From Polaromonas sp. YR568 (GTDB lineage: Bacteria > Pseudomonadota > Gammaproteobacteria > Burkholderiales > Burkholderiaceae), in the NCBI GenBank assembly GCA_945871335.1, contig CAMBWM010000096.1, forward strand, positions 1-8,518: a DNA stretch of 8,518 nucleotides. The letters are read 5' to 3'. Positions 1-6,313 of the stretch are shown here, piece after piece. Every line of letters starts with the position of its first letter. The first letter of the stretch is position 1. A program made the translations under genes and the position numbers. The notes under the pieces are model-generated. The model searched no databases. It saw only the letters and a list, made by a program, of their open reading frames with translations, and was not told the origin of the DNA.

Positions 1-695
1 ATACCATCCTTGCCGTAAACCACCAACGCATGCTCGGCGCCCAGCCGCTGCAAAGCACGCACCTGGATACCGACCAGATCAGAGTGAAACACGCCCATCA
101 GAATATGAGGCGCATCGGCCGGGTTGGTCAGCGGACCCAGGATGTTGAAGATCGTACGCACGCCAAGTTCTTTGCGGATGGGCGCTACATTTTTCATGGC
201 CGGATGATGGTTGGGCGCGAACATGAAGCCGACGCCGACCTCTTCAATGCAGCGGGCAATGGCTGCGGGCTGCAAATTGATGTTCAGGCCCAAGGCCTCC
301 AGCACGTCGGCACTGCCCGATTTGCTGCTGACGCTGCGCCCGCCGTGCTTGCTGACTTTGGCACCAGCGGCGGCGGCGACAAACATTGAACATGTCGAAA
401 TATTGAAGGTGTGCGAGCCGTCGCCACCGGTGCCCACGATGTCGACCAGGTGCGTTTTGTCGGACACCTGCACCTTGGTCGAGAACTCGCGCATGACTTG
501 GGCGGCCGCCGTGATCTCACCAATGGTTTCTTTCTTCACGCGCAGTCCGGTGATCAGCGCCGCCATCATGACGGAGGACATCTCGCCGCTCATGATCAGC
601 CGCATGATGTGCAGCATCTCGTCGTGAAAAATCTCACGGTGCTCAATGGTACGTTGCAGGGCTTCCTGCGGGGTGATTTTCAATTGCTGGGACAT
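1..695 (-). CDS. trpD: Anthranilate phosphoribosyltransferase TrpD (3' end outside window)
   Basis: TrpD transfers the phosphoribosyl group of PRPP to anthranilate, the second committed step of tryptophan synthesis, in the cytoplasm. The first 231 residues are present, of roughly 340-350 usual for the family. Reading from the ATG at 695 shows an N-terminal helical domain, the glycine-rich PRPP loop [14 protein letters not shown] (about residues 88-101), the [19 protein letters not shown] block (about 115-133), and [20 protein letters not shown] followed by [15 protein letters not shown]. These are hallmark TrpD blocks. The block usually reads KHGN; here the fourth position is Gly, which I believe is common in betaproteobacteria. 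The start is well supported: AAGGAGA lies 5 nt upstream on the minus strand. It is last of the visible trp genes, 38 bp after the threonine aldolase. The left window edge cuts it; no frameshift is seen. Confidence 0.97.
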   Translation of the reverse strand, partial: MSQQLKITPQEALQRTIEHREIFHDEMLHIMRLIMSGEMSSVMMAALITGLRVKKETIGEITAAAQVMREFSTKVQVSDKTHLVDIVGTGGDGSHTFNISTCSMFVAAAAGAKVSKHGGRSVSSKSGSADVLEALGLNINLQPAAIARCIEEVGVGFMFAPNHHPAMKNVAPIRKELGVRTIFNILGPLTNPADAPHILMGVFHSDLVGIQVRALQRLGAEHALVVYGKDG

Positions 696-733
696 AGGTA
701 TCTCCTTGGGGCTGGGCAATGTGATGGTCAGTC

Positions 734-1891
734 TCAGTAGACCGCAGCACGAACAGACGCAGCAGCGCTTGATGCGCTTGTGCCTTGGCTGAAAAAAGTC
801 TTGATCGCTTCAACGGTGCGGTCAATGCCCGCTGCGTCCACGTCCAGGTGGGTGACAAAGCGCAGGCCAATCAAGCCGGTGGCCAAAATGCCGCGCCCTT
901 TCAGAAAGGCCAGTAAATCCGGTCCGCGCCCGTCGGCGACATCCAGAAATACGATATTAGTTTGGGCCGAGCGCACCTGCAAACCCGCGATGCCGTTCAA
1001 TCCGTGCGCCAGGCGCTGCGCCAGAACGTGGTCGTCGACCAGGCGCTCTAGGTGGTGCTCCAATGCGTAGCCCGCCGCGGCCGCCAGCAGGCCTGATTGG
1101 CGCATGCCGCCCCCGGCCATTTTGCGCACGCGGTGGGCGCGCGCAATCAGCTCTTTGCTGCCGCACAGCGCGGAGCCCACTGGCGCGCCAAGGCCCTTGC
1201 TAAAGCACACCGACACGCTGTCAAAGTGGCTGGTAATGCGCCGCGCCGCAGCAGCCACGGCTTGACCAGAAAGCCCCGTTCGCAATGTGCTGGCCAAATC
1301 GCCTGCAGCGGCGTCGAAGGGCTCAGCACGATCGGGTAATTCAGCTTGTACCAAAGCTGCCGCCGCGTTGAACAGGCGCGCGCCGTCAAGGTGCGCGGCC
1401 AGTCCGTGCTGGCGCGCCAGCGTGGTCGCCTGCGCCAGGTAGTCCATGGGCATGGGGTGGCCGTTCCAGGTGTTTTCCAGGCACAGCAGCTTGGTGCGGG
1501 CAAAGTGGCAGTCGTCGGGCTTGATGGCACTGGCAATGTCGGTCAAGGCCATCTGACCGGACGCGTTTTGCGCCAGCGGCTGGGGCTGGATGCTGCCCAG
1601 CACCGCCGCACCACCGCCCTCATAACGGTAGGTGTGCGCTGACTGGCCGACGATGTATTCGTCGCCGCGCTGGCAATGCGCCAACAGGCCGCACAAATTG
1701 CTTTGTGTTCCGGTGGGCATGAAGAGCGCCGCCTCAAAGCCAAGCATATCAGCCACGCGCTCTTGCAAGGCGTTGACGCTGGGGTCGTCGCCATACACAT
1801 CATCGCCCAAGGGTGCGGCAAACATGGCCGCGCGCATGGCGGCGGTGGGCTGGGTAACGGTGTCGCTGCGCATGTCAACCAGGGCGTTCAT
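734..1891 (-). CDS. ltaE: Low-specificity L-threonine aldolase (PLP-dependent)
   Basis: This fold-type I PLP enzyme cleaves L-threonine and allo-threonine to glycine and acetaldehyde, and can act on other beta-hydroxy amino acids. Its 385 residues open with the family start [15 protein letters not shown] and show [15 protein letters not shown] (residues 29-43), PTGTQSNL (59-66), the [11 protein letters not shown] block (138-148), LDGARLFNA (168-176), the PLP lysine K232 in [24 protein letters not shown] (256-267) and RFVTHLDV (344-351). Compared with E. coli LtaE (333 residues, from memory), about 28 extra residues lie between LDGARLFNA and SKGLG, and the C-terminus is longer. The ATG follows the trpG stop by 9 bp with a modest AAAGG site. 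It is co-directional with, and embedded between, trpG and trpD, so it is probably transcribed with them. A metabolic link to tryptophan is inference. Confidence 0.93.
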   Translation of the reverse strand: MNALVDMRSDTVTQPTAAMRAAMFAAPLGDDVYGDDPSVNALQERVADMLGFEAALFMPTGTQSNLCGLLAHCQRGDEYIVGQSAHTYRYEGGGAAVLGSIQPQPLAQNASGQMALTDIASAIKPDDCHFARTKLLCLENTWNGHPMPMDYLAQATTLARQHGLAAHLDGARLFNAAAALVQAELPDRAEPFDAAAGDLASTLRTGLSGQAVAAAARRITSHFDSVSVCFSKGLGAPVGSALCGSKELIARAHRVRKMAGGGMRQSGLLAAAAGYALEHHLERLVDDHVLAQRLAHGLNGIAGLQVRSAQTNIVFLDVADGRGPDLLAFLKGRGILATGLIGLRFVTHLDVDAAGIDRTVEAIKTFFSQGTSASSAAASVRAAVY

Positions 1892-1900
1892 GGGCGGCCT

Positions 1901-2476
1901 TTATTGCAAAAAGTTTTTTAGCATCGCGTGGCCGTGTTCGGTCAGGATGCTCTCGGGGTGGAACTGCACGCCTTCCATGCGCTGGGCAAATGGCAGGCCG
2001 ATGTGGCGAACGCCCATGATTTCGCCGTCGTCCGTCCAGGCGGTGATGGCCAGCTCAGAGGGGCAGGTGGCGCGTTCAATGGCCAGCGAATGGTAGCGGT
2101 TCACCGTGAACTGAGCGGGCAGCCCTGCGAACACGCCCTCTTGCGTGGTGCTGATGACGCTGGTTTTGCCGTGCATCAGCGCCTGGGCACGGATGATGTT
2201 GCCGCCCAGCGCTGCGCCTATGGCCTGGTGGCCCAGGCAGACGCCCAAAATCGGCAGCTTGCCCATGAAGTGCTGAATGGCGGCCACCGAAATACCCGCC
2301 TCTTTGGGCGAGCAGGGTCCGGGCGAGATCACCAGTCTGTCGGGGGCGCGTGCGGCGATACCTTCCAGCGTGATTTCGTCGTTGCGAAACACTTGCACCT
2401 CTGCGCCCAGCTCGCCAAAGTACTGGACGATGTTGTAGGTAAAGCTGTCGTAGTTATCGATCATCAAAATCTTCAT
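1901..2476 (-). CDS. trpG: Anthranilate synthase glutamine amidotransferase subunit TrpG (PabA type)
   Basis: This class I glutamine amidotransferase releases ammonia from glutamine for TrpE, which converts chorismate to anthranilate. The 191-residue protein is family length. It shows the standard start [15 protein letters not shown], the oxyanion block [12 protein letters not shown] (50-61), the nucleophile C80 in [10 protein letters not shown], and the dyad H173/E175 in FHPES. It is complete, and the catalytic triad is intact. Such subunits often also serve p-aminobenzoate synthase (PabB) in bacteria lacking a separate pabA; that cannot be judged here. The ATG has only a G-rich GGGGGCGCC upstream, a weak ribosome site. 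Its first bases overlap the stop of the 38-codon frame that begins at the trpE stop, so coupled translation from trpE is plausible. ltaE follows 9 bp later. Confidence 0.97.
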   Translation of the reverse strand: MKILMIDNYDSFTYNIVQYFGELGAEVQVFRNDEITLEGIAARAPDRLVISPGPCSPKEAGISVAAIQHFMGKLPILGVCLGHQAIGAALGGNIIRAQALMHGKTSVISTTQEGVFAGLPAQFTVNRYHSLAIERATCPSELAITAWTDDGEIMGVRHIGLPFAQRMEGVQFHPESILTEHGHAMLKNFLQ

Positions 2477-2589
2477 GGCGCCCCCACGCTTGTCGCTGCG
2501 CGTACTGCGCTGCCCCCGGAGCGGGCCGCATTTTTCATTGAGGTAGCCCGGCGGGAAAACTCTTTATCAGCCAAATTTTGATTCCTCAT
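2473..2589 (-). CDS. Candidate 38-residue small ORF bridging trpE and trpG
   Basis: This small frame fills the trpE-trpG gap exactly. Its ATG (2589-2587) overlaps the trpE stop TGA in an ATGA, and its own TGA (2475-2473) overlaps the trpG ATG in another ATGA. A good ribosome site, GAGGGG, lies 5 nt before its ATG inside the trpE tail. The peptide begins [20 protein letters not shown] and ends RAATSVGAP. It is basic (five Arg, two Lys against one Asp and one Glu) and Ala/Ser/Gly-rich, with no membrane segment, cysteine or tryptophan. I do not recognise a family, and it does not resemble a chorismate mutase. It could be a genuine peptide, or simply a translated bridge carrying ribosomes from trpE to the weak trpG start. 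An open frame of 38 codons can occur by chance in GC-rich DNA; the overlap at both ends makes it noteworthy. Confidence 0.45.
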   Translation of the reverse strand: MRNQNLADKEFSRRATSMKNAARSGGSAVRAATSVGAP

Positions 2590-4097
2590 TCCAGCCCCTC
2601 TTCCACCAGCTCACTGGCGCGCAGCAGCGCTCGCGCCTTGGCTTCGGTTTCTTTCCACTCCAGCTCAGGTACCGAGTCGGCCACCACGCCGGCAGCCGCC
2701 TGCACGTAGAGCATTTGGTCCTTGATGATGCCGGTGCGGATCGCAATCGCCACGTCCATATCGCCGGCAAAGCTGAGGTAGCCGCAGGCACCGCCGTACA
2801 GGCCGCGCTTGCTGGGCTCAAGCTGATCAATCAGCTCCATCGCATGCACCTTGGGCGCGCCGGTCAGCGTGCCGGCTGGAAAAGTTGCTTTGAGCACGTC
2901 AATGTTGCTCATGCCGTCTTTGAGAACACCCTCGACATTGCTGACGATATGCATCACGTGGCTGTAACGCTCGACCGCAAACGCTTCGGTGACCTTGACC
3001 GAGCTGGTCTTGGCGATACGGCCGATGTCGTTGCGCGCCAGGTCGATCAGCATGACGTGCTCGGCACGCTCTTTGGGATCGTTGATCAGCTCTTGCTCAA
3101 CCGCCTTATCAGCCTCGGGTGAGGCCGCGCGGGGCCGCGTGCCGGCCAGCGGGCGGATGGTGATTTTTTCGCTGTCCACGCCTTCGATGATGACTTTTTC
3201 CTGGCGCACCAGAATCTCCGGCGAGGCCCCGACCACATGGAAGTCACCAAAGTGGTAGTAATACATGTAGGGGCTGGGATTGAGCGAGCGCAGCGCACGG
3301 TACAGGGACAAGGGCGACTCGGTGTAGCGTTTCTTGATGCGCTGGCCGACTTGCACCTGCATGAAGTCGCCGCCGGCAATCAGCTGCTTGGCGCGCTCCA
3401 CGGCAGCAATGTAGTCGGCCTTGGCAAACTCACGCTCGGCGGGGTAAGCCTGCGATGGCTTGACCACTGGCGCACTGACTGAGTACTGCAACTGCTCTTT
3501 GAGGCCGCGCAAGCGCTTTTTGGCATTTGCATAGGCCTCGGGCAAGCCAGGGTCGGCGTAGACGATCAGGTAAAGCTTGCCCGAAAGGTTGTCGATAACG
3601 GCCAACTCTTCACACTGGAGCAGCAGAATGTCTGGGCAGTCCAGCGTGTCCGCAGGGCAGGAAGCCTGGAGCTTTTTCTCAATGTGGCGTACCGTGCCGT
3701 AGCCGAAATAACCGGCTAATCCGCCACAAAAACGCGGCAGGCCGTGGCGCAAAGCCACCTTGAAACGCTGTTGGTAAGCCTCGATAAAGTCCAGCGGGTT
3801 CAGGCGGGAAGTCTCTACCACCTGGCCGTCGGTCACCACCTCGGTGACGGCCAGGTCGCCGAAACCGCGTGCGCGAAGCAGGGTGCGCGCCGGCAGACCG
3901 ATGAAGCTGTAGCGCCCAAAACGCTCGCCACCGACCACAGATTCCAGCAAAAAACTGTATTTGCCACCATCTCTCGAAAAAGCCAGCTTCAGGTAGAGCG
4001 ACAAAGGCGTTTCAAGGTCGGCGAAGGCCTCGGCCATCAAGGGAATGCGGTTAAAGCCTTGCTGCGCCAGGCTTTTGAATTCGAGTTCGGAGATCAA
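2586..4097 (-). CDS. trpE: Anthranilate synthase component I TrpE
   Basis: TrpE is the chorismate-binding, anthranilate-forming subunit and partner of TrpG. I choose the TTG at 4097, giving 503 residues that begin (M)ISELEFKSLAQQG, because AAAGGA lies 6 nt upstream and this matches the usual betaproteobacterial TrpE N-terminus. A GTG at 4124 would add nine residues but has no ribosome site. The N-terminal half carries LLES (50-53), the element that forms the tryptophan feedback pocket in characterised enzymes, so allosteric inhibition is likely. The chorismate-binding half shows GGDFMQVQVGQRIKK (about 242-256), GASPEILVR, IRPLAGTRPR, ELINDPKERAEHVMLIDLARND (split by no gap), VERYSHVMHIVSNVEG, FPAGTLTGAPKVHAMELID and GLYGGACGYL. 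The gene is complete. A 254-bp leader with hairpins precedes it, suggesting its own regulation within the rpe-gph-trp cluster. Confidence 0.96.
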   Translation of the reverse strand: MISELEFKSLAQQGFNRIPLMAEAFADLETPLSLYLKLAFSRDGGKYSFLLESVVGGERFGRYSFIGLPARTLLRARGFGDLAVTEVVTDGQVVETSRLNPLDFIEAYQQRFKVALRHGLPRFCGGLAGYFGYGTVRHIEKKLQASCPADTLDCPDILLLQCEELAVIDNLSGKLYLIVYADPGLPEAYANAKKRLRGLKEQLQYSVSAPVVKPSQAYPAEREFAKADYIAAVERAKQLIAGGDFMQVQVGQRIKKRYTESPLSLYRALRSLNPSPYMYYYHFGDFHVVGASPEILVRQEKVIIEGVDSEKITIRPLAGTRPRAASPEADKAVEQELINDPKERAEHVMLIDLARNDIGRIAKTSSVKVTEAFAVERYSHVMHIVSNVEGVLKDGMSNIDVLKATFPAGTLTGAPKVHAMELIDQLEPSKRGLYGGACGYLSFAGDMDVAIAIRTGIIKDQMLYVQAAAGVVADSVPELEWKETEAKARALLRASELVEEGLE

Positions 4098-4150
4098 AGA
4101 AAATCCTTTCGGCGCGACCTGCACTCAAGACAAAAGGTCGCGCGGTTCAT
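4094..4150 (-). CDS. Candidate 18-residue upstream ORF coupled to trpE
   Basis: This tiny frame encodes MNRATFCLECRSRRKDFL. It has a GAGG ribosome site 8 nt upstream, and its TGA (4096-4094) overlaps the trpE TTG start in a TTGA. It contains no tryptophan, so it is not a classic attenuator peptide. It runs straight through the 9-bp hairpin at 4112-4143. A ribosome translating it would open that hairpin and stop on the trpE start, which suggests translational coupling. An eight-codon frame (4173-4147, MDIARPFE) ends in an ATGA overlap with its start but has no ribosome site. I do not recognise the peptide. Its function and expression are unproven. Confidence 0.3.
   Translation of the reverse strand: MNRATFCLECRSRRKDFL
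4104..4109 (-). promoter_or_regulatory. Ribosome binding site selecting the TTG start of trpE
   Basis: AAAGGA on the minus strand sits 6 nt before TTG (4097-4095). No comparable site precedes the in-frame GTG at 4124. This decides the start in favour of TTG and an N-terminus reading ISELEFKSLA, as expected for the family. Confidence 0.7.
4112..4143 (-). promoter_or_regulatory. 9-bp perfect hairpin directly upstream of the trpE ribosome site
   Basis: On the minus strand GCGCGACCT (4143-4135) pairs perfectly with AGGTCGCGC (4120-4112) around a 14-nt loop. The 3' arm ends 2 nt before the AAAGGA of trpE. A stem this GC-rich beside a ribosome site can limit ribosome access unless opened. The run following it (GATTTTCTTT) is not immediately a U-tract, so a classic rho-independent terminator is less likely. 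The inverted repeat is observed directly; its regulatory role is inferred. Confidence 0.5.
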
Positions 4151-4193
4151 TCAAATGGCCTCGCAATGTCCATGGGGACTGGAGGCTACAAAG

Positions 4194-4210
4194 CCCGACA
4201 GCGGGTCGGG
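4194..4210 (-). promoter_or_regulatory. Short hairpin in the trpE leader, weak terminator or attenuator candidate
   Basis: On the minus strand CCCGAC (4210-4205) pairs with GTCGGG (4199-4194) around the loop CCGCT, and CTTTGT follows. The stem is strong but short and the T-run is only three bases, so it is at best a weak terminator. It lies about 50 nt downstream of the stop of the Trp-Pro-Trp frame, where an attenuator hairpin would be expected. It could equally be a terminator for transcripts coming through gph. Confidence 0.25.
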
Positions 4211-4260
4211 GCATCAAGGCCGCTGACGTCACCGCAGGGCGGCAAGCGCGGCGGGGGCGC

Positions 4261-4344
4261 TCAGGCGCGCAGCAAAGAGCAGCGACGCCAGGGCCAGGCT
4301 CCCCGGTCGCTACAACCTGTACGTGTGATGCGGTGAATGAACAT
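4261..4344 (-). CDS. Candidate 27-residue leader peptide with Trp-Pro-Trp
   Basis: This frame starts 8 nt after the gph stop, begins MFIHRITRTG and ends with GAWPWRRCSLLRA before TGA. Two tryptophan codons at positions 17 and 19 (TGG at 4296-4294 and 4290-4288) precede GC-rich, self-complementary leader sequence. That is the arrangement of a trp attenuator leader peptide. Against it, no ribosome site precedes the ATG, the Trp codons are not adjacent, and the terminator candidate downstream is weak. I rate it as suggestive only. Confidence 0.25.
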   Translation of the reverse strand: MFIHRITRTGCSDRGAWPWRRCSLLRA

Positions 4345-4351
4345 AAGTGCG

Positions 4352-5080
4352 TCAAAGTGTAGCAAAGGCCAGCTCGGCCAGCGAATCAACATAGCCGTCT
4401 GCATCGACCTCGCGGATGGGCCGGCCGTGGTTGTAACCGTAGCTCACCAGCACCACCGGGCAGCCGGCGGCACGGGCGGCCAGTCCGTCGTTTTCCGAAT
4501 CTCCAACCATCAAGGTCTGCGCAGCCAGCGTACCCAAGGCCTCGCAGGTCTTGAGCAGCGGCAGGGGGTCGGGTTTTTTGCGCTCAAAACTGTCGCCGCC
4601 GAACACCTGCGTAAAAAACCCATCCAAGCCTTTGGATTTGAGCAAGGGCCGCGCAAAGTTAAGCGGTTTGTTGGTCAGGCAGGCCAATAGCAAGCCGTTG
4701 CGCCTCCATTGCTGCAAAGCCGCGAGCACGCCGGGGTAGACATCGGAAAAAGCTCCGTTGATCTCCAGGTAATGGCGCTGGTAGATGCGCCAGGCCGGCG
4801 CCATGAGCTCATCGGCGCGGCCGGCGCCAAGCAGACCTTGGACATGGACTCCGGGCAAGGCCAGCTGGTGCTCCAACACAGCGCGGATCAAGTGCTCGGA
4901 GCCCTTGCCCACCGTGCGCTCCACCAGAGCACGATTCACCGGCGGCAAATCCAGCTCGGCCAGCATGCGGTTCAGGGCGACCTCGAAGTCGCCCAGCGTG
5001 TCCACCATGGTGCCGTCTAGATCGACGATCACGCCAAGCAGATCGGGCAGCGACAAGGGCACTGGCAGCTGCAAACTCAA
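4352..5080 (-). CDS. gph: Phosphoglycolate phosphatase Gph (HAD family)
   Basis: Gph hydrolyses 2-phosphoglycolate to glycolate; in heterotrophs this clears a by-product of DNA repair, and in autotrophs the oxygenase product of RuBisCO. The 242 residues carry the HAD signatures in order: motif [10 protein letters not shown] with nucleophile D20 and acid D22, a helical cap (about 30-110) beginning with the family-typical [10 protein letters not shown] block (57-66), motif II LTNKP (135-139), motif III KKPDP (168-172), and motif [18 protein letters not shown] (193-208). No ATG lies near the N-terminus. The TTG at 5080 overlaps the rpe stop as TTGA, and an in-frame TGA lies four codons upstream, so translation probably starts here by coupling to rpe. 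GTG or TTG codons a few residues downstream are alternatives. The rpe-gph-trpE order is a known proteobacterial arrangement. Confidence 0.94.
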   Translation of the reverse strand: MSLQLPVPLSLPDLLGVIVDLDGTMVDTLGDFEVALNRMLAELDLPPVNRALVERTVGKGSEHLIRAVLEHQLALPGVHVQGLLGAGRADELMAPAWRIYQRHYLEINGAFSDVYPGVLAALQQWRRNGLLLACLTNKPLNFARPLLKSKGLDGFFTQVFGGDSFERKKPDPLPLLKTCEALGTLAAQTLMVGDSENDGLAARAAGCPVVLVSYGYNHGRPIREVDADGYVDSLAELAFATL

Positions 5081-5772
5081 CCGGCCAGTTCAACGCGCAT
5101 GGCGTTGATCACCGGCTTGTAGTCGGGCTTGCCAAAAATAGCACTGCCGGCCACAAAGCTGTCTGCGCCTGCAGCTGCCACGCGGGCGATATTGTCTGTT
5201 TTGATGCCGCCATCGACCTCCAGCCGGATGTCCCTGCCCGAGGCGTCGATACGCTTGCGTGCGTGTTCAATTTTGTGCAGCGCCGAATCAATGAAACTCT
5301 GCCCGCCAAAGCCCGGGTTGACGCTCATGATCAAGATCAGGTCGATCTCGTCAATCACCCAGTCCAGCACATCCAGCGGCTGTGCCGGGTTGAAGGCCAA
5401 ACCGGCTTTGCAACCTTTGGCCTTGATGGCCTGCACGCTGCGGTGCACATGGCCGCTGGCATCGGGGTGAAAGCTGATGTAGTTGGCGCCTGCATCGGCA
5501 AAGGCCGCGGCCAGCGCATCGACCGGCTGCACCATCAAATGCACGTCGATAGGCACCGGCCGGCCGTCGGCGGTAACGGCATGCGGCTTGAGGGCACTGC
5601 AGATCATCGGGCCGAAAGTCAGGTTCGGCACGTAATGGTTGTCCATCACGTCAAAGTGAATCCAGTCGGCGCCGGCGGCGATGACATTTTTGACTTCTTC
5701 ACCCAGCCGGGCAAAGTCGGCCGACAAGATGGATGGGGCGATTTGGTAAGCGGGTTTAACGGTTTTGGGCAT
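5077..5772 (-). CDS. rpe: Ribulose-phosphate 3-epimerase Rpe
   Basis: Rpe interconverts D-ribulose 5-phosphate and D-xylulose 5-phosphate in the pentose phosphate pathway (and the Calvin cycle where present). The 231-residue TIM barrel shows [16 protein letters not shown] (12-27), [19 protein letters not shown] (37-55) with metal ligand H39 and catalytic D41, PIDVHLMV (74-81) with H78, [12 protein letters not shown] (101-112), the phosphate-loop region [11 protein letters not shown] (150-160), LEVDGGI with catalytic D187, and FVAGSAIFG (206-214). I place the start at the ATG at 5772, which gives the family's length. An in-frame ATG at 5880 would add 36 residues of Cys/Ala-rich sequence unlike the family and would collide with the apaG start. 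No strong ribosome site precedes 5772, so the start is less certain than the identity. It is first in the minus-strand cluster. Confidence 0.96.
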   Translation of the reverse strand: MPKTVKPAYQIAPSILSADFARLGEEVKNVIAAGADWIHFDVMDNHYVPNLTFGPMICSALKPHAVTADGRPVPIDVHLMVQPVDALAAAFADAGANYISFHPDASGHVHRSVQAIKAKGCKAGLAFNPAQPLDVLDWVIDEIDLILIMSVNPGFGGQSFIDSALHKIEHARKRIDASGRDIRLEVDGGIKTDNIARVAAAGADSFVAGSAIFGKPDYKPVINAMRVELAG

Positions 5773-5804
5773 GGCCGGATTGTCGCAGTAAGCGCAGGCG
5801 CAGG

Positions 5805-5823
5805 CTTTGGCCAGCAGCCAAAG
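5805..5823. promoter_or_regulatory. Inverted repeat in the divergent rpe/apaG gap
   Basis: CTTTGGC (5805-5811) and GCCAAAG (5817-5823) form a perfect 7-bp inverted repeat around CAGCA. It sits in the 106-bp gap between the rpe and apaG starts, 33 bp upstream of rpe and 55 bp upstream of apaG. It could be an operator or a 5'-UTR hairpin. I could not place convincing -35/-10 elements for either gene in this gap. Confidence 0.3.
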
Positions 5824-5878
5824 GCGGTTACCCGGGATCAGGGGCGCGTTAACATGCAAGCCTTCATTGCTGGATACC

Positions 5879-6268
5879 ATGCCGACCTACCAATTTTCCT
5901 GCGAAGTCCTGCCGCAGTACCTGCCGGAACAATCTGAGCCAGAGAACCAACTTTTTGCGTTTTCGTATACCGTGACCATCACCAACACAGGTGAGGTGGC
6001 GGCGCAGCTGATTGCTCGCCACTGGTTTATCAGCGACGCCAACGGCCACAGTGACGAGGTCAAAGGTCTGGGCGTGGTCGGCCACCAGCCGCTGCTGCGG
6101 CCGGGCGAGTCTTTCCAGTACAGCAGCGCTTCACGCCTGCGTACCGCCACCGGCACCATGCACGGCCAATACTTCTGCGTGGCTGAAGACGGCACGCGTT
6201 TTGAGGCCGAGATTCCCATGTTTGTACTGGAAGCCACGCCTGGCTCACCCGCCCGCGTGCTGCACTGA
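5879..6268 (+). CDS. apaG: ApaG domain protein
   Basis: ApaG is a small single-domain protein with a fibronectin-III-like beta-sandwich fold. Enterobacterial mutants link it to Co2+ resistance and Mg2+ efflux, but the molecular function is unsettled. The 129 residues match the usual length of about 125-130. They show [13 protein letters not shown] (26-38), the conserved [11 protein letters not shown] (46-56), the GxGxxG signature GLGVVG (63-68) followed by [15 protein letters not shown] (69-83), and [11 protein letters not shown] (91-101). I start at the ATG at 5879, whose product [10 protein letters not shown] fits the family. An upstream in-frame ATG at 5807 would add 24 unrelated residues. 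A weak GGA lies before the ATG. The gene is divergent from rpe, and thiL follows 45 bp later on the same strand, so the two may be cotranscribed. Confidence 0.95.
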   Translation: MPTYQFSCEVLPQYLPEQSEPENQLFAFSYTVTITNTGEVAAQLIARHWFISDANGHSDEVKGLGVVGHQPLLRPGESFQYSSASRLRTATGTMHGQYFCVAEDGTRFEAEIPMFVLEATPGSPARVLH

Positions 6269-6313
6269 AAACCTCTTCGCCGTGTCTGCCCCGGCGCGTT
6301 ATGCTGAGAGCTT

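Noticed and set aside
1928..2581. Long plus-strand open frame (217 codons) opposite trpG
   Set aside because: It lies antisense to a gene with an intact catalytic triad. Its product is Gly/His/Ala-rich without recognisable motifs, a usual codon-bias shadow in GC-rich DNA.
4224..4231. TGACGTCA palindrome in the trpE leader
   Set aside because: An 8-bp palindrome is easily expected by chance, and it has no known bacterial regulator that would make it meaningful.
4125..4355. 76-codon frame covering the whole gph-trpE gap from a TTG
   Set aside because: It has no ribosome site, a Cys/Pro/Arg-rich product unlike a protein domain, and only a TTG in the gph stop; it is probably the open in-frame stretch before trpE.
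4327..4355. TTGACG as a -35 element for trpE at the gph stop
   Set aside because: It matches five of six consensus bases, but no acceptable -10 hexamer lies 16-18 bp downstream on the minus strand.
5773..5880. 36-residue N-terminal extension of Rpe from the ATG at 5880
   Set aside because: The added sequence (Cys/Ala-rich) is unlike Rpe, makes the protein longer than the family, and collides with the apaG start.
5263..5937. Plus-strand open frame (224 codons) opposite rpe running into apaG
   Set aside because: It is antisense to a fully conserved Rpe barrel and overlaps the apaG start in another frame; no independent support.
6278..6296. CGCCG/CGGCG stem between apaG and thiL as a terminator
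   Set aside because: The stem is only 5 bp with a 9-nt loop and no T-run follows; it does not support a transcription stop.
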